Positions 1 through 6,633 are shown, counted from the first letter of the stretch. The stretch is DNA of 11,030 bases from Clostridiales bacterium (GCA_020860025.1 JAJBVC010000084.1:1-11030), one strand, 5' to 3'. The notes: generated by a model from the letters alone, not told the origin. Made by a program: numbers and translations.

Positions 1-2
1 GT

Positions 3-302
3 TTAGACTTGAGTATCAACTATATTTCTGCCGGAAAAATCGGTGATGATTATGAGACGCTGTCATTACAAACGTGGCAGGACACTTTAAAAAAAGCTGT
101 TAAAAATAATAATTTCAATACTTTAATGATAGGTGCTGTAAGCCGAAATTATAAAGAAACAGTCACAGAAAATATACTGATAGGTTTTTACAGCAAGACA
201 AACGTTTTAACAATTCAATTAGTAGATGTTATTGATGACAGAACAGACGCAGTAAAAGATTATACGGAAAACATAATCTCAAAAGCGTTTGCAATTCATT
301 AG
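3..302 (+). CDS. Hypothetical protein, C-terminal part (5' end cut by the window)
   Basis: I do not recognise this protein. The reading frame is open from the window edge to a TAG at 300-302. A TTG at position 9 could be a start, but no ribosome binding site is visible in the 8 bases before it, so I treat the gene as truncated at its 5' end. The visible ~100 residues look like a soluble mixed alpha/beta segment: a helix around WQDTLKKAV, two hydrophobic strands (NTLMIGAVS and VLTIQLVDVI), then a polar helix to the C terminus. No signal peptide, membrane segment or catalytic motif is evident. It lies 54 bp upstream of the sugar symporter on the same strand and may be cotranscribed with it, but this does not reveal a function. 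Confidence 0.6.
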   Translation, partial: LDLSINYISAGKIGDDYETLSLQTWQDTLKKAVKNNNFNTLMIGAVSRNYKETVTENILIGFYSKTNVLTIQLVDVIDDRTDAVKDYTENIISKAFAIH

Positions 303-356
303 ATAATATCTTTAATAAAATATATTAAGATTTTTAAATAAATCGAGGGGGAAAAT

Positions 357-1772
357 ATGAGCGATAACAATTTAACTCACGGCATTAAGTTTAAGGACAA
401 AATCGGCTATGCAATGGGCGATATGGGTGGTCTTTTAACTTTTTCGCTGATAGGTGCATTTCAAAACAAATTTTATACTGATGTGCTTCATATCAGCCCG
501 ACTAAAATTGTCGTTTTGATTCTTGTTGCAAGATTATGGGACGCAATAAACGACCCTATTTGGGGTGCGTTTATAGATTCAAGAAAGCCGACAAAGCACG
601 GCAGGTTCAGGCCGTATATATTTTGGTTTTCAATACCGCTTGCGGTATCTGCCGTTTTGATGTTTACGGTAATTCCGGGATTAAGTGAAGCAAAATATCT
701 GTTATTTGCATATATTACTTATATTTTTTACGGAATGATGTACACGGCTGTTAACATTCCTTACGGCTCGCTTGCTTCAGTAGTTACCGATGATGAAAAA
801 GAGCGTTCCTCACTTTCAATGTGGCGTTCTATCGGTGCGGGAGTAGGCGGACTTCCCGGTACAATTCTGCTTCCTATGCTTGTTTATACTACAACATACA
901 GTGCCGACGGAACTAAAATTCAAACACTTGACGGAACAAAGCTTACTATCGGTGTACTTATTTTATCAATAATATCTGTTGTTGTATACTTCGGTCACTA
1001 TAAATTAACTAAGGAGCGTATTGCACCGCCCGAAAAACAAAAGAGCAATTATAATGCTTTTAAAACTATTGTGGCCCTTGTTAAAAACAGACCCTTCGTT
1101 ATGCTTTGTCTTGCTTCAATGCTTCTAATCGCTTTTCAGTTTTACTATCAGTCAACGTATACTTATCTTTTTGCCGATTATTATCATACTGCCGGTCTTT
1201 ATTCGATGGTCACGGTATGTACGTATCTGCCAATGGCAATTTTAATTCCTGTTATGAATAAACTTATTGATAAGTTTGGCAAAAAAGAGTTATGTGCATT
1301 CGGTATGGCGTTTGCCGCTATAGTAAGCTTTATTTTGTTCTTTATTAAAACGAGTAGTCCATATGTATTTTTAGTATTTACTTTCTTCTCGGGATTAGGT
1401 CAAACATTCCTTGTCTTAGAAGTATGGGCGCTTGTAATGGATGTTATTGATTACCACGAATTAAGAACACACAGACGTGAAGAGGGAACCGCTTACGCTT
1501 TCTTTTCCTTTACGAGAAAACTCGGTCAAACGCTTGCGGGAGTAGGTCTTAACGCATTATTAGCTCTTATTCAGTATGACAGCGAAGCGTCCGCAAACGG
1601 AGAAGTTTTGTCTGATTCGGTTCTTGACAGTCTTTATGATATATCTACTCTTGTTCCTGCTGTAGCTTTGGCGCTTATGGCAATAATTCTTGCTTTTGGT
1701 TATAATCTTTCAAAGAAAAAACTTGTCGTTATGCATAACGAACTTGAAGAAGTAAGACAAAACGAAGAATAA
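357..1772 (+). CDS. GPH-family (MelB/YicJ-like) sugar:cation symporter
   Basis: Inner-membrane MFS-fold transporter of the glycoside-pentoside-hexuronide:cation symporter family, expected to bring in a glycoside or oligosaccharide with Na+ or H+. The 471 residues match the usual 450-500, with about 12 hydrophobic segments. Hallmarks seen: the N-terminal DKIGYAMGDMGG segment; ARLWDAINDPIWG (Asp62 and Asp66 match MelB Asp55/Asp59, the cation-site acids); the following basic loop KHGRFRPY; NIPYGSL; TDDEKERSSLSMWR; and FSFTRKLGQ, whose Lys388 lines up with MelB Lys377. By my alignment the MelB sugar-contact Asp19 is Leu here, so the substrate is probably not melibiose. The ATG follows GAGGGGG at 345-351 with a 5-nt spacer. 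No glycosidase is visible to name the sugar. A bidirectional terminator follows. Confidence 0.92.
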   Translation: MSDNNLTHGIKFKDKIGYAMGDMGGLLTFSLIGAFQNKFYTDVLHISPTKIVVLILVARLWDAINDPIWGAFIDSRKPTKHGRFRPYIFWFSIPLAVSAVLMFTVIPGLSEAKYLLFAYITYIFYGMMYTAVNIPYGSLASVVTDDEKERSSLSMWRSIGAGVGGLPGTILLPMLVYTTTYSADGTKIQTLDGTKLTIGVLILSIISVVVYFGHYKLTKERIAPPEKQKSNYNAFKTIVALVKNRPFVMLCLASMLLIAFQFYYQSTYTYLFADYYHTAGLYSMVTVCTYLPMAILIPVMNKLIDKFGKKELCAFGMAFAAIVSFILFFIKTSSPYVFLVFTFFSGLGQTFLVLEVWALVMDVIDYHELRTHRREEGTAYAFFSFTRKLGQTLAGVGLNALLALIQYDSEASANGEVLSDSVLDSLYDISTLVPAVALALMAIILAFGYNLSKKKLVVMHNELEEVRQNEE

Positions 1773-1797
1773 AAACCAATACCCATATATTTAAAAC

Positions 1798-1838
1798 AAA
1801 ACACCTGTTTGAGATAAATTTCTCAAACGGGTGTTTTT
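1798..1838. terminator. Bidirectional rho-independent terminator
   Basis: A 14-bp stem pairs ACACCTGTTTGAGA (1801-1814) with TCTCAAACGGGTGT (1821-1834) around a 6-nt loop, with a single U-G wobble. Flanking AAA/TTT can extend it. On the plus strand it runs into a T tract ending at 1838; on the minus strand into the complement of the A-rich stretch before 1801. It lies between the convergent symporter and TetR genes and can serve both. Confidence 0.9.
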
Positions 1839-1845
1839 AGTTGTG

Positions 1846-2430
1846 TTAAGGAATAATTACTTCCGATTTATCGCTTAAATTAGGCGTTATGTAAGTATGT
1901 AGTCCATTAAGAACCAAATTCTGCATAATTTCACTCATTTTCAAAGTATCAATATCCTTACCTTTTTCGTTCCAGTGCTGCATAAGACCAAACATTGCAG
2001 AACTTACAAAACAGGTCAAATAATCAAAATTATCAGTATTTTTTAAATTCGGAAAATAAGATCCTACAATCGTAAATAATTCATTTCTTGCTTTTGCCAA
2101 AAATCCCGAATCGCCGTTTTCACCGATAAGTAAATATAATTCCTCATTCATAGCGGCAAATATTATTTGAAAAAGCGCCTCGGGCGATTTATTTTCAGAC
2201 GAGGCATTTAGAACAGTCTCTTTTAATTTTTCAAGAAGCTTGTCCTCAATAAATTTCAAAAGGTCGTTAGTATCTAAAAAATATTCGTAAAACGTACTGC
2301 GGTTATAGCCGGCACGCCTTGTAATCTCGCTGACTGTAATTTTCGATATTGGTTTTTCTTTTATAAGCGACCAGAAGGCGTCTGTAAAGTTTTGACGTGT
2401 TTTTTCGGTAACTTCAGGCTGTTTATTCAT
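1846..2430 (-). CDS. TetR/AcrR-family transcriptional regulator
   Basis: A 194-residue DNA-binding regulator with the usual TetR length and layout. The N-terminal helix-turn-helix spans about residues 28-52: KITVSEITRRAG, then the recognition helix region YNRSTFYEYF, then the typical aromatic/acid-rich start of helix 4 (DTNDLLKFIED). Residues from about 60 on form the variable helical ligand-binding and dimerisation domain, which does not reveal the ligand. The ATG is preceded by AAAGGA (complement of 2438-2443) with a 7-nt spacer. It is transcribed divergently from the ABC exporter operon starting at 2550, and a TetR-sized palindrome overlaps that operon's predicted start of transcription, so it is most likely the local repressor of the exporter (inference). 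Self-regulation from the same site is possible, but I could not resolve a clear minus-strand promoter. Confidence 0.9.
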   Translation of the reverse strand: MNKQPEVTEKTRQNFTDAFWSLIKEKPISKITVSEITRRAGYNRSTFYEYFLDTNDLLKFIEDKLLEKLKETVLNASSENKSPEALFQIIFAAMNEELYLLIGENGDSGFLAKARNELFTIVGSYFPNLKNTDNFDYLTCFVSSAMFGLMQHWNEKGKDIDTLKMSEIMQNLVLNGLHTYITPNLSDKSEVIIP

Positions 2431-2477
2431 TTTAATTTCCTTTCAAAATCATCCGACAGTTAAAATTAAATTGATGG

Positions 2478-2506
2478 TTGATGTTTTAAATAAGTGTTAG
2501 TATAAT
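2478..2506 (+). promoter_or_regulatory. Sigma-70-type promoter of the ABC exporter operon
   Basis: TTGATG (2478-2483) as -35, exactly 17 nt, then a consensus TATAAT (2501-2506) as -10. Transcription would begin near 2512-2514, about 36 nt before the first ATPase ATG. A short palindrome TAGTA-taat-TACTA (2498-2511) surrounds the -10 box. Confidence 0.75.
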
Positions 2507-2509
2507 TAC

Positions 2510-2530
2510 TATACAACAAGTTGTTGGATA
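2510..2530. promoter_or_regulatory. Predicted TetR operator (21-bp palindrome)
   Basis: TATACAACA-AGT-TGTTGGATA: the 9-nt arms are complementary at 8 of 9 positions around a 3-nt centre. It begins 3 nt after the -10 box and covers the predicted transcription start, the usual place for a repressor site. The size suits a TetR dimer, and a TetR gene is divergently adjacent. Binding by that protein is inferred, not shown. Confidence 0.6.
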
Positions 2531-2549
2531 ATGTCAAGGAGGAATTTTT

Positions 2550-3464
2550 ATGTCGGTAATTTCTGTAAATCATCTAACAAAAGATTACGGACACGGTCGT
2601 GGCGTGTTTGATGTAAACATAAAAATAGACAAAGGTGAATGTTACGGATTTTTAGGGCCTAACGGTGCCGGAAAAACAACAACTATACGTCATCTTATGG
2701 GCTTTTCAAAGCCGGAAAAGGGAAGTACGTCAATTTTGCAGGAGGACAGCTGGAAGAACAGCGCCGATTTGCAAAATATAGTCGGCTATCTTCCCGGAGA
2801 GGTTACGCTTCCTGCGGGACTTTCGGGTACAGCCTTTCTTCGTATGATGGAAAAGATGCGTGGTGTTAAAAATGAAAAATATTTAAATATGCTTCTTGAG
2901 CGTTTTGAGCTTGACCCAAATATTAGTATTAAGCAAATGAGCCTTGGTGTTAAGCGTAAGCTTGCGGTAGTTACAGCTTTTATGCACAATCCCGATATTT
3001 TGATTTTGGATGAACCGACGTCTGGTCTTGACCCTGTTATGCAGGAAACATTTATTGAATTTGTTAAAGAGGAAAAAAATAACGGCAAAACGATTTTTTT
3101 ATCGTCTCATATTTTTCACGAGGTTGACGCTGTTTGCGATCGTATTGCAATTATTCGTGACGGAAAGATTGTTTCAGAATTTAAGTCGGATGAATTAAAG
3201 CAAAATCGTGACAGAATTTATCGTATTACGTTTAACGATATTGATTCGTACAATAAGTTTATAAGTAAACCGTTTACATTTACATCAAAAAATGAAAAAA
3301 GACTGAGAGCACGTGTTCAGATTTCCGCTAATCAGGCTGGGGAGCTTATTAAAAATTTAAGTGATTTTCATATTGCTGATTTTGTTGAAATACCTTTCAC
3401 TCTTGAAGACTACTTTATGAGCTTTTATGACACGGGGCATCATTTTGAGGGGGTAAAAAAATGA
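2550..3464 (+). CDS. ABC transporter ATP-binding protein (ABC-2 exporter type, first paralogue)
   Basis: Cytoplasmic ATPase subunit of an ABC-2-type exporter, 304 residues, in the CcmA/BcrA-like class. Visible motifs: Walker A GPNGAGKTT (residues 36-44); the Q-loop region GYLPGEV, where Gly-Glu stands in place of the usual Gln; ABC signature MSLGVK (130-135); Walker B LILDEP (151-156, catalytic Glu155); D-loop GLD (159-161); and switch His187 in SSH. Residues after about 210 form the accessory C-terminal domain common in this class. AAGGAGG at 2536-2542 with a 7-nt spacer sets the start. Its TGA overlaps the next gene's ATG (ATGA), which suggests translational coupling. It shares the N-terminal LTKDYxHGRGxFD pattern with the next gene, so the two probably arose by duplication and may work as a heterodimer with the downstream permease. 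Efflux of an antimicrobial is plausible from the TetR context but the substrate is unknown. Confidence 0.93.
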   Translation: MSVISVNHLTKDYGHGRGVFDVNIKIDKGECYGFLGPNGAGKTTTIRHLMGFSKPEKGSTSILQEDSWKNSADLQNIVGYLPGEVTLPAGLSGTAFLRMMEKMRGVKNEKYLNMLLERFELDPNISIKQMSLGVKRKLAVVTAFMHNPDILILDEPTSGLDPVMQETFIEFVKEEKNNGKTIFLSSHIFHEVDAVCDRIAIIRDGKIVSEFKSDELKQNRDRIYRITFNDIDSYNKFISKPFTFTSKNEKRLRARVQISANQAGELIKNLSDFHIADFVEIPFTLEDYFMSFYDTGHHFEGVKK

Positions 3465-4354
3465 GCGATTCTATAATTTCCACCGAAAATTTAACTAAGG
3501 ATTATAAACACGGCCGTGGAATATTTGATATTTCTCTTGATATTAAAGAGGGAGAAGTATTCGGCTATCTTGGCACAAACGGCTCGGGAAAAACGACTAC
3601 TATCAGGCATATGATGGGCTTTCTTAAAGCGGACAGCGGTCACGTTTGGGTAAACGGCTTAGACCCGTGGAAAAATGCACCCGACATTATGAAAAGCGTC
3701 AGTTATATACCTGGTGAAATTGCATTTCCCGATTTAAAGACAGGAACCGACTTTTTCAAAGTACAGGCACGTTTTCTTAATGTTAAGGATTTTTCATATA
3801 TGAATCATCTGATAGATATACTCGGACTTGACCCATCAGCAAATTTAAAACGTATGAGCAAAGGTATGAAACAAAAGACGGCAATCGTTGCGGCTTTAAT
3901 GGGTAATCGAGATATTCTTATACTTGATGAGCCTACAACAGGTCTTGACCCTCTTATGAGAGAAACTTTTTTAGAGCTTATTCGTGAAGAAAAAAGCAAG
4001 GGAAGAACTATTTTTATGTCAAGCCATATTTTTGAAGAAATTGAGGATGTATGCGACCGTGTGGCGATTATAAATAACGGAAAAATACAAAGCGTTATAA
4101 GTCTTTCTCAGTTTCGTCACGGTTCTGTACGTTCGTTTAACGTATCTTTTTCAAATGACGGCTATGCTAAAATATTTAACGAACGTCTGCCAAAAAGCGT
4201 TGTAAGCGGCAACGAAGTAAAATTCGACGCTCTTGCAAATGAGGTTGACGATGCGTTTAAAGCAATGAACGGTCTTGATGTTATTTCTATTTCTGAAAAT
4301 CATCCCGACCTTGAGGACTATTTTATGAAAACAATTCAAACTAATAAATCTTAG
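3461..4354 (+). CDS. ABC transporter ATP-binding protein (ABC-2 exporter type, second paralogue)
   Basis: Second ATPase of the operon, 297 residues and clearly paralogous to the one before it. Motifs: Walker A GTNGSGKTT (38-46), SYIPGEI at the Q-loop position (again without Gln), signature MSKGMK (132-137), Walker B LILDEP (153-158, Glu157), D-loop GLD (161-163) and switch His189. All catalytic residues appear intact, so neither paralogue looks dead. The ATG lies in a 4-nt ATGA overlap with the first ATPase. Its TAG (4352-4354) overlaps the AGGAGG (4353-4358) that serves the permease, so the three genes are tightly packed. The most likely role is as partner of the first ATPase on one permease; a homodimeric alternative for each ATPase cannot be excluded. 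Confidence 0.93.
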   Translation: MSDSIISTENLTKDYKHGRGIFDISLDIKEGEVFGYLGTNGSGKTTTIRHMMGFLKADSGHVWVNGLDPWKNAPDIMKSVSYIPGEIAFPDLKTGTDFFKVQARFLNVKDFSYMNHLIDILGLDPSANLKRMSKGMKQKTAIVAALMGNRDILILDEPTTGLDPLMRETFLELIREEKSKGRTIFMSSHIFEEIEDVCDRVAIINNGKIQSVISLSQFRHGSVRSFNVSFSNDGYAKIFNERLPKSVVSGNEVKFDALANEVDDAFKAMNGLDVISISENHPDLEDYFMKTIQTNKS

Positions 4355-4367
4355 GAGGATTTGCAAA

Positions 4368-5555
4368 ATGGTTAAAACAACAAAAATATTTTCAACACCG
4401 CTTATGAGGCAAAGTATTCGTTCAAATAGAGTTTTGGCAATAGCCTGTACCGTTGTACTGTGCCTTATGACAATAGTCACAGCCTTTGCGGGTAATTTGC
4501 TCGGTTCATCTGCGAGCACAGAGGATTATACAGATGAACAAAATGATTTTTACAGTTATTTATACGTTATTGCTTCCTATAATGAAATGGCGGGTACAAA
4601 CCTCAGCTATGATGATTTTTCAAATTCCGACGATTTAACGCAATACGACGCAGCGTTTGAAATGATGTCTGCTCAGTCGGAGGATTTGGAACTCAGCAGT
4701 GAGGGCTTTGCTTCGGCGGCTGACGCTTTATCGCAGTCTGAATTGGGACTTGACGCATATATATCAAATTTTGAATATGTCTATGCTCTCGGCTCGGTAC
4801 AAGGATGTTTTTCGGGCGACGACCTTGATGTCGAAACAATGATGACCAATATGCTTGAGATGATGGGGGTTTCAAGCGACCTTGTAGATAATATGAGCGA
4901 AATGGACTCGTCGTCAATGCTAAATCAAATGTATTTTACGGTTATGAGTTTACTGCCGATTCTGTTGTTTATTATCTTTGCAGGCAATGCATTGGTAGTC
5001 GATCAGGTTGATAAAGGCTCTATGGCTTATATTTTGTCAACGCCGACAAAGCGAAGTGCCGTTGTTACTACACAGGCTGTTTATTTAGTTATTACACCTT
5101 TAATTATGGTAGCGTGTGCATTTATTACAAAACTGCTTGCGTGCAATTTTATTATAGGCGAAGTCGAAGTTGCAAAATATGCCGCTCTTTACGGCGGACT
5201 GTATCTGCTTACCGAAGCGATGGCAAGTATATGTTATCTTGCAAGCTGTATTTTTAATTTAAGTAAATATGCGCTTGCTCTCGGAGGCGGTCTTAATATT
5301 TGGTTCTTCATATGCTCGCTGCTTGGTATGTTTGGCTCGGAAGATATGGTAAATATGGGTATAGGTGTTGAAGAGCTTGAAATGTTTAACCGTATTTCTC
5401 TTATAGGATTATTTGATATAAATTCACTCGGAACTGTCGGTTCGGCAGACGTTGATTACGCCTTTGTACCAAAGCTGATTATTTTAGCGGTTATAGCCGT
5501 TATCTGTTATGCCGTCGGTGCAATAAGATTTCAGAAAAAAGATTTACCGCTGTAA
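4368..5555 (+). CDS. ABC-2-type transporter permease with large acidic extracellular domain
   Basis: Membrane subunit of the exporter, 395 residues. One transmembrane helix near residues 22-43 is followed by a long hydrophilic region (about 46-185), then about five further hydrophobic segments (near 188-206, 235-258, 270-296, 301-322, 366-386). The stretch GNALVVDQVDKGSMAYILSTPTKR after the second helix is the cytoplasmic segment typical of ABC-2 permeases. Residues 22-215 contain no Lys or Arg, and the 46-185 region has about 29 Asp/Glu, which places it outside the cell by the positive-inside rule. AGGAGG at 4353-4358 with a 9-nt spacer sets the start. It is the only permease beside two ATPases, so it probably homodimerises. 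The substrate is unknown. Confidence 0.88.
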   Translation: MVKTTKIFSTPLMRQSIRSNRVLAIACTVVLCLMTIVTAFAGNLLGSSASTEDYTDEQNDFYSYLYVIASYNEMAGTNLSYDDFSNSDDLTQYDAAFEMMSAQSEDLELSSEGFASAADALSQSELGLDAYISNFEYVYALGSVQGCFSGDDLDVETMMTNMLEMMGVSSDLVDNMSEMDSSSMLNQMYFTVMSLLPILLFIIFAGNALVVDQVDKGSMAYILSTPTKRSAVVTTQAVYLVITPLIMVACAFITKLLACNFIIGEVEVAKYAALYGGLYLLTEAMASICYLASCIFNLSKYALALGGGLNIWFFICSLLGMFGSEDMVNMGIGVEELEMFNRISLIGLFDINSLGTVGSADVDYAFVPKLIILAVIAVICYAVGAIRFQKKDLPL

Positions 5556-5567
5556 TAGCTGTAGATA

Positions 5568-5602
5568 ATTAACACCTTGTCAGACTGCAGCAAGGTGTTA
5601 AT
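5568..5602 (+). terminator. Hairpin ending the ABC exporter operon (probable terminator)
   Basis: A perfect 12-bp stem pairs ATTAACACCTTG (5568-5579) with CAAGGTGTTAAT (5591-5602) around an 11-nt loop, 13 nt after the permease stop. The following bases are AT-rich, but the first clean T run is only at about 5616-5621, so termination efficiency is uncertain. It separates the exporter from the nitroreductase. Confidence 0.6.
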
Positions 5603-5629
5603 AAATTTAAATTAAATTTTTGCAGTAAG

Positions 5630-5635
5630 AAAGGA
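5630..5635 (+). promoter_or_regulatory. Ribosome binding site fixing the nitroreductase start
   Basis: AAAGGA lies 8 nt before ATG 5644 but only 2 nt before the in-frame TTG at 5638, so the ATG is the better start. Confidence 0.75.
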
Positions 5636-5643
5636 TATTGAAA

Positions 5644-6168
5644 ATGGAAAATATTACTATTAAAGACTTAAAAACACGCAGAAGCGTCAGAAGCTTTAGC
5701 GATAAACCTGTTGAAGAAAAAAAGCTTGATGCAATTTTAGAGGCTGCTACATATGCACCAACAGGAATGGGAAGTCAGTCACCTGTTATCGTTCTTGTAA
5801 AAACTCAGGAAACGCTCAAGAAAATCAGCAAAATGAATGCTGATATAATCGGAAGAGATGTTGACCCGTTTTACGGAGCGCCGTGCGTAGCTATTGTATT
5901 CGGTAATAAATCAGCGTCACCGACTTGGTTTGAGGATGCTTGTCTTGTTGCGGGTAATCTACTAAATGCCGCTCATGCCGTCGGTGTTGATTCCTGCTAT
6001 GTTTACAGAGCAAAGCAAGTATTTGAAAGTGAAGAGGGGATTGCTCTTCTAAAAGAATGGGGACTTGACGAAAATTATGTAGGCGTAGCAAACTGCGTTC
6101 TCGGTTACGGCAATGCTGAAGTTCCTCAGCCAAAGCCTCGTAAAGCCGACTATATTAAAATTGTATAA
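5644..6168 (+). CDS. Nitroreductase-family FMN-dependent oxidoreductase
   Basis: Small cytoplasmic flavoprotein of 174 residues, expected to use NAD(P)H through FMN to reduce nitroaromatics, quinones or similar acceptors. Seen in the sequence: the N-terminal FMN-phosphate motif RRSVR (residues 12-16) followed by F-S-D-K-P-V; APTGMGSQ (38-45), the usual flavin-contacting segment after the first helices; an acidic/hydrophobic core helix EDACLVAGNLLNAAHAVG; and the C-terminal LGYGNAEVPQPKPRK signature of the family. The length fits the short nitroreductase class. The start at 5644 is chosen over TTG 5638 because of ribosome binding site spacing. The Cys-cluster gene follows 41 nt later on the same strand, so the two may form an operon. 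The physiological substrate is not evident. Confidence 0.9.
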   Translation: MENITIKDLKTRRSVRSFSDKPVEEKKLDAILEAATYAPTGMGSQSPVIVLVKTQETLKKISKMNADIIGRDVDPFYGAPCVAIVFGNKSASPTWFEDACLVAGNLLNAAHAVGVDSCYVYRAKQVFESEEGIALLKEWGLDENYVGVANCVLGYGNAEVPQPKPRKADYIKIV

Positions 6169-6195
6169 TTTCTAATTTCTATAAATGTAATATTT

Positions 6196-6203
6196 GAAGG
6201 TGA
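6196..6203 (+). promoter_or_regulatory. Ribosome binding site supporting a TTG start
   Basis: GAAGGTGA ends 6 nt before TTG 6210. No ATG lies close by in frame, so this site supports the TTG start of the cysteine-cluster gene. Confidence 0.65.
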
Positions 6204-6209
6204 ATAAAA

Positions 6210-6521
6210 TTGCCGTTTGATACAATTAAAAATTGGATTAAATACAAAGATGATTGGGAATCAATTTGCACTCGCTGCGGTAAATGCTGTTATACTCGTT
6301 CATTCGACTCAAATAATCAGCTGATTATTCACTATGACAGTCCCTGCAAATATCTTGATACTCAAACAAATTTGTGCACAATTTATGACGAACGTTTTAA
6401 AAAATGCAATTATTGCGGAAAAGTAACCTTGTTTACTGCATTATATAATCCTACACTTCCGTCTGATTGCGCATATGTACAAATATTTCGCCTTCAAAAA
6501 AAATCAAAAGAGCGATACTGA
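6210..6521 (+). CDS. YkgJ/YcgN-like cysteine-cluster protein
   Basis: A 103-residue protein with nine cysteines at residues 20, 23, 26, 27, 46, 56, 66, 69 and 87. The CTRCGKCC block, then SPCKYLD...LCTIYDERFKKC, is the pattern of the YkgJ cysteine-cluster (zinc- or iron-binding) family, and the region after it resembles UPF0260/YcgN. Biochemical function in this family is poorly established; metal binding is a family inference. There is no signal peptide or membrane segment. TTG is used as the start, supported by GAAGGTGA at 6196-6203. It lies 41 nt after the nitroreductase and may be cotranscribed. Its TGA (6519-6521) overlaps the ATG of a 15-codon mini-ORF (TGATG) in the leader before the next exporter. 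Confidence 0.85.
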   Translation: MPFDTIKNWIKYKDDWESICTRCGKCCYTRSFDSNNQLIIHYDSPCKYLDTQTNLCTIYDERFKKCNYCGKVTLFTALYNPTLPSDCAYVQIFRLQKKSKERY

Positions 6522-6568
6522 TGAATAATATAATTTCATATTATTCAAGAGCAAGACCGTTTATTTAA
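6521..6568 (+). CDS. Possible 15-codon leader peptide
   Basis: ATG at 6521 overlaps the previous stop (TGATG) and opens a 15-residue frame, MNNIISYYSRARPFI, ending in TAA at 6566-6568. There is only a weak AGAG upstream, so translation would rely on coupling to the cysteine-cluster gene. The codons for R-A-R lie in or beside the 5' arm of a hairpin whose 3' arm starts directly after the stop codon and runs into six Ts. That geometry suits a leader peptide, but an ORF this short can arise by chance. Confidence 0.25.
   Translation: MNNIISYYSRARPFI
6522..6547 (+). repeat. Leader hairpin 1 (10-bp perfect inverted repeat)
   Basis: TGAATAATAT (6522-6531) pairs perfectly with ATATTATTCA (6538-6547) around the 6-nt loop AATTTC. 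It is AT-rich and overlaps the start of the mini-ORF. First of three consecutive hairpins. Confidence 0.6.
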
Positions 6569-6581
6569 TTGCTCATTTTTT
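6549..6581 (+). terminator. Leader hairpin 2 with T6 tract (weak terminator or attenuator)
   Basis: GAGCAA (6549-6554) pairs with TTGCTC (6569-6574) over a 14-nt loop, followed by A and six Ts (6576-6581). The stem is short, so it may be a weak terminator for the upstream genes or a conditional one controlling the exporter downstream. Confidence 0.4.
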
Positions 6582-6582
6582 A

Positions 6583-6606
6583 TCCGATATTTTGTTTAAT
6601 ATCGGA
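6583..6606. repeat. Leader hairpin 3 / palindrome before the heterodimeric exporter
   Basis: TCCGATATT (6583-6591) and AATATCGGA (6598-6606) form a perfect 9-bp inverted repeat with a TTGTTT loop, 12 nt before the AAGGAGG of the exporter. It could be an RNA hairpin acting near the ribosome binding site or a DNA operator for a dimeric regulator encoded elsewhere. Confidence 0.55.
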
Positions 6607-6618
6607 ATTTATTACACC

Positions 6619-6625
6619 AAGGAGG
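6619..6625 (+). promoter_or_regulatory. Ribosome binding site fixing the first exporter subunit start
   Basis: AAGGAGG lies 8 nt before ATG 6634. An earlier in-frame TTG at 6592 falls within the loop of the 6583-6606 hairpin and has no such site, so 6634 is the start. Confidence 0.85.
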
Positions 6626-6633
6626 ATGGTTTT

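Noticed and set aside
308..335. AT-rich imperfect hairpin with T5 before the sugar symporter
   Set aside because: The stem is entirely A-T with a bulge; too weak to call a terminator, though it might attenuate transcription.
5577..5605. TTGTCA-based promoter for the nitroreductase
   Set aside because: The -35-like hexamer lies inside the 5568-5602 hairpin and no acceptable -10 box follows at 16-18 nt.
5638..5643. TTG start for the nitroreductase
   Set aside because: The AAAGGA site would be only 2 nt away; ATG 5644 has a normal 8-nt spacing.
6529..6534. TATAAT as a -10 box for the heterodimeric exporter
   Set aside because: No -35-like hexamer or TGn extension at proper spacing; the bases belong to the AT-rich hairpin 6522-6547.
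6592..6633. TTG start 14 codons upstream for exporter subunit A
   Set aside because: It lies in the loop of the 6583-6606 hairpin without a ribosome binding site, whereas AAGGAGG sits 8 nt before ATG 6634.
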